A stretch of DNA of 64,000 nucleotides, from contig NZ_RQJP01000001.1 in the NCBI RefSeq assembly GCF_003858645.1, forward strand, positions 1,612,001 to 1,676,000, in the 5' to 3' direction. The notes beneath the pieces were generated by a model, which searched no databases, was not told where the DNA came from, and saw only the letters and a list, made by a program, of their open reading frames with translations. The translations under genes were made by a program, and so were the position numbers. Source of the stretch: Larkinella knui. GTDB lineage: Bacteria > Bacteroidota > Bacteroidia > Cytophagales > Spirosomataceae. Positions 58,458 to 64,000 of this stretch are shown one piece after another. Numbering within the stretch: the stretch's first letter is position 1; the number at the start of each line of letters is the position of its first letter.

Positions 58458-59339
58458 TCACTTATCAGTACGAAATGATTTTCCATAGTCCGTTTGCAGA
58501 AAATCTTCGGCATTATCGTGATCCGTAGAAATGCTGACCGGGAGCCATTTTTCAAGTTCGGCAGTGCGGGCTGCGTCCGCCTGTTTTAAAAGCGCAACGG
58601 CTTCACTTCCGAGAATCAAATGTACCGGCGGTGCGGGATGTTCCACCAGATCGACCATTACCTTCGCGGCTTTTTCCGGGTCACCCATCGGAACAAATGA
58701 GCCGTTTTTGATGTATTCGGCCCGCTGATCGACCGTCGTTTCATAGCCTTCGACCGGCGGAGCATAGCGCATGGAATCGCCGGCCCAGTCGGTTCGAAAA
58801 CCGCCGGGCTCCACACTGGTAACGTGAATGCCAAGGGGAGCCACTTCTTTTGCCAATGCTTCGCTGAAACCACCTACTCCAAATTTGGCTGCCTGATACA
58901 TCGTCAGTCCGGCATTGCCAACCCGCCCCCCAACGGAACTAATTTGCAGAATCCGGCCCGAGCGTTGTTTTCGCATGTGGGGCAACACCGCGCGGGTGAT
59001 TTCGATGGGTGCGTAGAGGTTGGTTTCCAACTGGCTCCTAACCTGTTCATCCGTAAAAGCTTCAGCCGCGCCGATGATGCCGAAACCGGCGTTGTTTACC
59101 AATACATCAATCCGGCCAAAATGCGCGACCGCATCAGCTACCGCCTGATCGATCTGGTCGCGCTTCGTCACGTCCAGTTGTAGGGGATAAATCTGACCTT
59201 CGTACCGGGAAAGGAGGTCCTTGAGCGTTTCAGGATTCCGGGCCGTTGCGGCCACCCGATCCCCTTTTGCCAAAACCGCTTCGGTCAGGCTGCGTCCCAG
59301 TCCGCGGGAACTTCCGGTAATAAACCAAACTTTTGCCAT
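58458..59339 (-). CDS. Short-chain dehydrogenase/reductase (SDR)
   Basis: A 293-residue SDR from the ATG at 59339 (MAKVWFITGSSRGLGRSLTEAV); an upstream ATG at 59363 is possible. Motifs: ITGSSRGLGRSL (cofactor), LVNNAGFGIIGA (NNAG), QISSVGGRVGNAG (Ser), YQAAKFGVGGFSEALAKEV (Tyr/Lys). The C-terminal extension (FVPMGDPEKAAKVMVDLVEHPAPPVHLILGSEAVALLK) is usual for SDRs of unknown substrate. It stands alone upstream of the AraC-hydrolase pair. Confidence 0.93.
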   Translation of the reverse strand: MAKVWFITGSSRGLGRSLTEAVLAKGDRVAATARNPETLKDLLSRYEGQIYPLQLDVTKRDQIDQAVADAVAHFGRIDVLVNNAGFGIIGAAEAFTDEQVRSQLETNLYAPIEITRAVLPHMRKQRSGRILQISSVGGRVGNAGLTMYQAAKFGVGGFSEALAKEVAPLGIHVTSVEPGGFRTDWAGDSMRYAPPVEGYETTVDQRAEYIKNGSFVPMGDPEKAAKVMVDLVEHPAPPVHLILGSEAVALLKQADAARTAELEKWLPVSISTDHDNAEDFLQTDYGKSFRTDK

Positions 59340-59430
59340 TGTCATTGTTTTTATTTTTGACAAAGGTCGGTCGAATTTCCGCGGACAACTTTGTTGAAAC
59401 GCTCAAAGATGGTTTGTTGAAAAGGTCAAA

Positions 59431-59499
59431 TTAGTTTATAGTTTAGGGTTTATAGTACTTATGTTAACTATGAACTTTAAACCCTAAACTATAAACTAA
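59431..59499. repeat. Palindromic repeat with 7-bp words; supplies a gene's stop codon
   Basis: TTAGTTTATAGTTTAGGGTTTA at 59431-59452 pairs perfectly over 22 bp with 59478-59499. The arms are GTTTATA/GTTTAGG words, like the outer arms of the 12657 and 46250 elements but without their core. The stop codon of the phosphogluconolactonase gene (59496-59498) lies inside its right arm. Confidence 0.85.
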
Positions 59500-60230
59500 C
59501 TTATCAACTTCGATGCTGCCGGTTTGTCCAGAAACCAGTGCACGTCTCCTTCGGCGGCCCGAATCAGTTGGGCGGGGTGGTTTTCACTATCTTCCGGTCC
59601 ATTCAGAACCGAATTCACCGCTTCGGCTTTGCCCTGTCCATACACCAGAAACGCCAGGTGATGCGCCAGATTGATCAAGGGCGCGGTCATCGTAATGCGG
59701 TATACGTTCTGATCGGGCAAAAAAACCGCCTTGACCGAAACGGACGTGTCGTGCAAAACCGGCGTGTGCGGAAACAGCGAAGCCGTGTGTGAATTATCGC
59801 CCAGGCCCAGCAAAACCAGGTCAAACCGGACCTGTTCGGCCTGATACCGGTGCTGAATGGCCTGGGTGTACTTCAGGGCCGCTTCGTCCGGTGGCAGGCT
59901 GGTATCGACCGTAAAAATATTCGCAGCCGGAATTCGCAGCGGATCGAACAACGCTTTTTTGACCATCAACGCATTGCTGTCCGGATCGTCGGCGGGCACA
60001 TAGCGCTCGTCGCCGAAGAAAAAATCGACTTTTTCCCAGTCCAGCTGGCTGCTGAAATCGGGGGTTGCCAACAACTCATACAGCTTTTTTGGCGAACTAC
60101 CGCCCGAAAGCGCCACCGAAAACCGCCCGGTAGTGGCAATCGTTTCTTTGGCCGTCCGGATGAAAAATTCGGCCAGTTCCAGAACCACCGCATCGGCGGT
60201 TTCGGAGATATGCAAGATCGGCTGACTCAT
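59496..60230 (-). CDS. pgl: 6-phosphogluconolactonase (DevB/Sol type)
   Basis: A 244-residue enzyme that hydrolyses 6-phosphogluconolactone in the oxidative pentose phosphate pathway. Landmarks are SVALSGGSSPKKLYELL (substrate loop), VDFFFGDERYVPADDPDSNALM and LLGLGDNSHTASLFPHT, with active His. Its ATG overlaps the end of the zwf gene by 4 bp, so the two are coupled. Its stop codon lies in a palindromic repeat. Confidence 0.96.
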   Translation of the reverse strand: MSQPILHISETADAVVLELAEFFIRTAKETIATTGRFSVALSGGSSPKKLYELLATPDFSSQLDWEKVDFFFGDERYVPADDPDSNALMVKKALFDPLRIPAANIFTVDTSLPPDEAALKYTQAIQHRYQAEQVRFDLVLLGLGDNSHTASLFPHTPVLHDTSVSVKAVFLPDQNVYRITMTAPLINLAHHLAFLVYGQGKAEAVNSVLNGPEDSENHPAQLIRAAEGDVHWFLDKPAASKLIS

Positions 60231-61744
60231 CCGTGTTTGCCGTTAACCGGAAGGGTGAACCAGTGAAAACCGTCCTGCGCAATGAGCGCTTCGGCATTTT
60301 CGGGTCCCCACGATCCGGCGGGATAATTCGGAAAACTCAAACTTTTTTTACTTTCCCAGGCGTGTAAAATCGGCATAATCAGCTCCCAGGCGGCTTCGAC
60401 CTGATCGCTCCGCATGAACAACGTCTGGTCGCCCATCATTGTGTCGAGCAACAGCGTTTCGTAGGCTTCGGGCGGTTTTCCGTGGTACGTTCCGCTGTAA
60501 TCGAACACCAGATCCACCGGATTGAGCGTCATATCCAGACCGGGCCGTTTGGCCTGCATCTGTAAACGGATGCTCATTTCGGGCTGAATACTGAAAACCA
60601 GCCGGTTTTGCTGCCAGTTTTCGGCGGCTTCGGGCGGAAAAATCGAATGCGGAATGTTCTTGAACTGAATCGAAATGACGGATGCCGACTGGTTGAGGTG
60701 TTTGCCCGTTCGTAGGTAAAACGGAACATCCTGCCAGCGCCAGTTGTCGACGAAAAACTTCACCGCGGCAAACGTTTCGGTATTGGATTCCGGATTGACC
60801 TCCGGTTCTTCCCGGTAGCCCGGCACTTCCTTGCCTTCGATCCAGCCGTGACCGTATTGCCCCCGAACGGCAGAAAACCGGATCGCGTCGGCGTCAAACC
60901 GGCGCATGGACCGCAACACGTCTACCCGGCGGTTCCGGATTTCGTCGGCGTCCAGGTTGATCGGCGGTTCCATCGCAATCAGGCAAAGCAGCTGGAGAAT
61001 GTGGTTTTGCACCATATCGCGCATGGCCCCCGCCCCGTCGTAATACCCGCCCCGGTCTTCGACGCCGAGTTGCTCGGTCACCGAAATCTGGACGTGGTCG
61101 ATGTAATTGCGATTCCAGATCGGTTCCAGCAGCGCGTTGGCAAACCGGAACGCCATGATGTTCTGCACGGTTTCCTTGCCCAGATAATGGTCGATCCGGT
61201 AGATTTGCGTCTCGTCAAAGATGCCCTGCAATTGTTTATTCAAAGCTTTTGCCGATTCCAGATCGTGTCCGAACGGTTTTTCGATGACAATCCGGGTGCG
61301 ATCCATTCCCTCTTTCGGGCATTTTTTCGCGATGTTGTCGGCAATGATCGGGAAGAAATTCGGCGCCACGGCCAGGTAATAAATCAGGTCGGCTTTCTCA
61401 TTCCATTCGGCCTCGTAGGACTCGATCCGGGCACCCAGTTCGTGGTACGTTTTGGCGTCTTTCAGGTCCGAAACCTGGTAATAGATATTTTTACTGAAGA
61501 TGGCCCACTGATCGGCTTTCGCTTTTCCGCTCCGGGAAAACTGGTCGATTCCTTCCAGCAGTTTCTCCCGGAATTGGTCATCGCTGAGTTGCGTCCGGCC
61601 CGTTCCGATGATGGAAAAATGCTCGGGCATCCAGCCGTCTAAATACAGATTGTACAAGGCCGGAGCCAGCTTGCGCCAGGCCAGATCGCCGGTGCCCCCA
61701 AAAATAATGAATACGGTAGGCTGAGGTTGCTTCGTTGATTTCAT
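60227..61744 (-). CDS. zwf: Glucose-6-phosphate 1-dehydrogenase
   Basis: A 505-residue enzyme that makes 6-phosphogluconolactone and NADPH from glucose 6-phosphate. The NADP fold is IFGGTGDLAWRKLAPALYNL, and the active site is IYRIDHYLGKETVQN (Lys/His region). The C-terminal EALIAQDGFHW is also typical. It overlaps the gnd gene by 4 bp (61741-61744). The operon order tal-HAD-gnd-zwf-pgl is read from the right edge. Confidence 0.97.
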   Translation of the reverse strand: MKSTKQPQPTVFIIFGGTGDLAWRKLAPALYNLYLDGWMPEHFSIIGTGRTQLSDDQFREKLLEGIDQFSRSGKAKADQWAIFSKNIYYQVSDLKDAKTYHELGARIESYEAEWNEKADLIYYLAVAPNFFPIIADNIAKKCPKEGMDRTRIVIEKPFGHDLESAKALNKQLQGIFDETQIYRIDHYLGKETVQNIMAFRFANALLEPIWNRNYIDHVQISVTEQLGVEDRGGYYDGAGAMRDMVQNHILQLLCLIAMEPPINLDADEIRNRRVDVLRSMRRFDADAIRFSAVRGQYGHGWIEGKEVPGYREEPEVNPESNTETFAAVKFFVDNWRWQDVPFYLRTGKHLNQSASVISIQFKNIPHSIFPPEAAENWQQNRLVFSIQPEMSIRLQMQAKRPGLDMTLNPVDLVFDYSGTYHGKPPEAYETLLLDTMMGDQTLFMRSDQVEAAWELIMPILHAWESKKSLSFPNYPAGSWGPENAEALIAQDGFHWFTLPVNGKHG

Positions 61745-63168
61745 GGTTTACTCGGTAATGGCGTCCAGTGGGTGTGGAAAACGCCGTCTTTTCCAATTAA
61801 TTCGTAGGTGTGCGCCCCAAAATAATCGCGTTGCGCCTGAATCAGGTTCGAGGGCATGTTTTCGCTGCGGAACGCATCAAAATACGTCAGTGAAGCGGCA
61901 AAAGCCGGTATGCCAATGCCCGCTGTGATGGCGGATGCAACGATCGACCGCATACCCGGCACACTTTCATTGACCAGCGAAACCACCGACTCATCGAGCA
62001 ACAGGTGTTCCAGACTGGGCGCTTTTTCGTAGGCTGTATAGATTTCACGCAGAAAAGCCGCCCGGATGATGCAGCCACCCCGCCAGATTTTCGAAATATC
62101 GGCCAGGTTCAGGTTATATCCGTAGGAAATGGACGAGCGATACAGCAAATCAAGCCCCTGCGCGTAGGTCATGATCATGCTGAAATACAGGGCCTGCTCC
62201 AGACTTTCCAGCAACGTATCTTTATCGACTTCCAGCAGCGACGGCTGGTCACCGTACAAGTTGGCGGCTTTCTTCCGCAGCGTTTTGTATTTGGACAGGT
62301 CGCGCATGGCCACGGCCATATCGATCGTCGGAATCGGCACTTCCAGGTCCATGGCAATCTGCGAGGTCCATTTACCGGTGCCCTTCGATTTGGCCTGATC
62401 CTTGATATCGTCCAGCAGCAGATGGTCGGAACCGGCTTCTTTATAACTGAAAATATCCCGCGTCACCTCGATCAGAAACGACTGCAACCGGCCTTCGTTC
62501 CATTGTTTGAAGAGCTGGTAAATCTCTTCATTATCGAGTTTCAGCCCTTTGCGGAGAATCTCGTAGGTTTCGGCAATGAGTTGCATCAACCCATACTCAA
62601 TCCCGTTGTGAACCATTTTGACAAAGTGGCCCGAAGCGCCCGGCCCGATGTAGGTCACGCAGGGAACGCCGTCGACCTTGGCGGCAATGGCGTCGAAGAT
62701 GGGTTTCAGCGTCAGGTAAGCGCCCTGATCACCACCCGGCATCATACTCGGCCCTTTCCGCGCGCCTTCTTCGCCACCGGAAATTCCCATACCAAAGAAA
62801 TGAAACCCTTTGGTATCCAGGGCTTTGTCACGAATGATGGTGTCCGTAAAGTGCGAATTACCGCCGTCGATAATGATGTCACCGGGCTCCAGCAGCGGCA
62901 ACAGGTTTTCAATCACACTGTCGACCGGTTTACCGGCGGGCACCAGCATCATGATGGCGCGCGGTTTGGTCAGGCTCTGGGTCATGGCTTTCAGATCCGT
63001 GAACCCTTTGACCGGTTTTCCTTCGCCTTCTTTTTCAAAACCGGCCACCTGATCGGGGTTGATGTCGTATCCGGCCACCGGAAAACCGTGATCTGCCATG
63101 TTGAGCAGCAAATTGCGGCCCATCGTACCGAGACCGATCATTCCAAAATTATACTTAGACTCTGTCAT
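61741..63168 (-). CDS. gnd: 6-phosphogluconate dehydrogenase (decarboxylating)
   Basis: A 475-residue enzyme of the pathway. The NADP fold is MIGLGTMGRNLLLNMADHG, the active site KMVHNGIEYGLMQLIAE is complete, and the signature ending is FDAFRSENMPSNLIQAQRDYFGAHTYE. It overlaps the HAD gene by 14 bp and the zwf gene by 4 bp. It converts 6-phosphogluconate to ribulose 5-phosphate with NADPH. Confidence 0.97.
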   Translation of the reverse strand: MTESKYNFGMIGLGTMGRNLLLNMADHGFPVAGYDINPDQVAGFEKEGEGKPVKGFTDLKAMTQSLTKPRAIMMLVPAGKPVDSVIENLLPLLEPGDIIIDGGNSHFTDTIIRDKALDTKGFHFFGMGISGGEEGARKGPSMMPGGDQGAYLTLKPIFDAIAAKVDGVPCVTYIGPGASGHFVKMVHNGIEYGLMQLIAETYEILRKGLKLDNEEIYQLFKQWNEGRLQSFLIEVTRDIFSYKEAGSDHLLLDDIKDQAKSKGTGKWTSQIAMDLEVPIPTIDMAVAMRDLSKYKTLRKKAANLYGDQPSLLEVDKDTLLESLEQALYFSMIMTYAQGLDLLYRSSISYGYNLNLADISKIWRGGCIIRAAFLREIYTAYEKAPSLEHLLLDESVVSLVNESVPGMRSIVASAITAGIGIPAFAASLTYFDAFRSENMPSNLIQAQRDYFGAHTYELIGKDGVFHTHWTPLPSKP

Positions 63169-63805
63169 TGAACTCGTGAAAGTTTATCGGTTCGTTTTTA
63201 AGCTTTTCCAGAATGGCTCTGGTCGATTCAAACCCCTGATGATGCAAGGCATTGATACCCAGCTTCCGGGCTGCATCGACCAGCATCCGTCGGTCGTCGA
63301 AATAGACGCACTGCTCCGGTGGGGCCTGTGCAACGCCCATCGCCAGCCGGAAAATACCGGGGTCGGGTTTGCGCATGCCCACTTCGCAGGACGAAATGAA
63401 CGCATCGAAACAGTGGTGGAGCTTGAATTTTTTGATGCGGTATTCGTTCAGTTCGCGCCCTTCGTTGTTGATTGAAATGATGCGGATGTCGCGGTTTTCT
63501 TTTTTCCACTCCGTCAGCCATTGGAGCATATGGGGCAACTCCAGCGATTGCGCAAACATGAACGCCTTAAAATCCTCCCGCGTAAAATCGCGCGGCTGGT
63601 TGAAAACGACGGTATCCAGGTATTCATCGAGCGTAATGCGACCGATTTCGTACGTGTTGAACATGAAATCGTGTAAAACATCCATTTCCAGATAGTCGAA
63701 TCCGAATTCTTCAGCCGCCCGCTGCCGGGATTCGTGCCCCCAACCGTTGGTCAGCAACACGCCCCCGACATCGAGAAAGAGAATTTTAAGTGGCGCTAAA
63801 TCCAT
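63155..63805 (-). CDS. HAD-superfamily hydrolase
   Basis: A 216-residue HAD hydrolase. The motif I area is KILFLDVGGVLLTN (nucleophile Asp; the usual second Asp is Gly), the cap follows, and motif III/IV is seen in SSCEVGMRKPDPGIFRLAM and CVYFDDRRMLVDAARKLG. It lies between tal and gnd in the operon and may act on a sugar phosphate by-product. The overlap with gnd is 14 bp. The substrate is unknown. Confidence 0.9.
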   Translation of the reverse strand: MDLAPLKILFLDVGGVLLTNGWGHESRQRAAEEFGFDYLEMDVLHDFMFNTYEIGRITLDEYLDTVVFNQPRDFTREDFKAFMFAQSLELPHMLQWLTEWKKENRDIRIISINNEGRELNEYRIKKFKLHHCFDAFISSCEVGMRKPDPGIFRLAMGVAQAPPEQCVYFDDRRMLVDAARKLGINALHHQGFESTRAILEKLKNEPINFHEFNDRV

Positions 63806-63807
63806 GA

Positions 63808-64000
63808 TCAGGCGGTCTGAAGCGATTTTTTCTGCGTTTCGATGGCCGCCAGCAGTTTTTCGTACGGTTTATTGAACTTATCGATGCCCTCGTCTTCCAG
63901 TTTCTGGGTGATTTCGTCGATGTTGATTCCCGCCGTTTTCAGTTGGTCGAGAACGGAAGTGGCTTTGTCCAGATCGTTTTCCAGACGGCTTTCTGCCACA
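63808..64000 (-). CDS. tal: Transaldolase, C-terminal end only (cut by window edge)
   Basis: The last 64 residues of a larger protein run off the right edge. The visible part (NDLDKATSVLDQLKTAGINIDEITQKLEDEGIDKFNKPYEKLL) has the C-terminal pattern of transaldolases, where GIDKFNKPYEKLL is very characteristic. This places the non-oxidative step next to gnd, zwf and pgl. It ends just before the HAD start (2 bp). Confidence 0.75.
   Translation of the reverse strand, partial: VAESRLENDLDKATSVLDQLKTAGINIDEITQKLEDEGIDKFNKPYEKLLAAIETQKKSLQTA

Noticed and set aside
62005-63171. Plus-strand open frame of 388 codons opposite gnd
   Set aside because: The minus-strand gnd gene has all catalytic motifs. 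The long antisense frame is a result of codon bias in the real gene.

Overview
The window looks like chromosomal DNA of a Bacteroidota species, most likely order Cytophagales (Spirosoma/Larkinella-type). The evidence is a complete SusC/SusD locus with a FecI-type sigma factor and a FecR-type anti-sigma factor, DUF4403, DUF805, MacB-like permeases without a linked ATPase, a CPH-type metal ATPase, many small exported proteins ending their signals in A-Q, and promoters of the TAnnTTTG type. GC content appears to be just above 50%. The genus is inferred. I see no rRNA, tRNA, CRISPR array, transposase, integrase or phage gene.

Layout. 1-6403 (minus) is a compact phospho-signalling operon: FHA/zinc-ribbon membrane protein, membrane-anchored acidic EF-hand-like protein, second FHA/zinc-ribbon protein, PP2C phosphatase, exported caspase-like peptidase, transmembrane Ser/Thr kinase with TPR-like repeats, and a start of another exported protein. 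6830-11471 carries DUF1080 and MpaB-like genes and an AhpD-YCII-ECF42 sigma module. 12191-23950 holds a molybdenum hydroxylase pair (iorA/iorB-like), a GreA-like factor, exported hydrolases, an MtfA-type peptidase and an ABC-type permease. 24243-36133 holds a copper-type P1B ATPase, a large M14 peptidase, an exported acetolactate decarboxylase, an RNA helicase, a beta-lactamase-fold hydrolase and an SDR. 36312-46162 is an accessory stretch with small unknown genes, a Gly/Tyr-rich exported protein, a cupin, a P-type cation ATPase, and a broken second copy of the cupin 3' end. 46380-56602 contains an FMN protein and then a sigma/anti-sigma/SusC/SusD locus that ends in two tandem Tat-exported polysaccharide-pyruvyl-transferase-family proteins. 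56599-64000 (minus) has an AraC-hydrolase pair, an SDR, and the oxidative pentose phosphate operon tal-HAD-gnd-zwf-pgl.

Three patterns go beyond gene content. (1) Five palindromic elements have arms made of degenerate 7-10 bp tandem words. Two of them share a 43-bp core of identical length. One lies inside a signal-peptide coding region, and one supplies a stop codon. (2) Two genes (cupin, copper ATPase) have a second, broken copy of their 3' end lying downstream in the same orientation across a short cassette. (3) Both sigma-factor genes have a perfect hairpin ending a few bases before the start codon.

The best candidates for little-described biology are the FHA/PP2C/kinase/caspase operon, the SusCD locus with exported pyruvyl-transferase-like proteins, and the palindromic repeat family. 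All functions are inferred from sequence motifs read by eye; no database search was possible.
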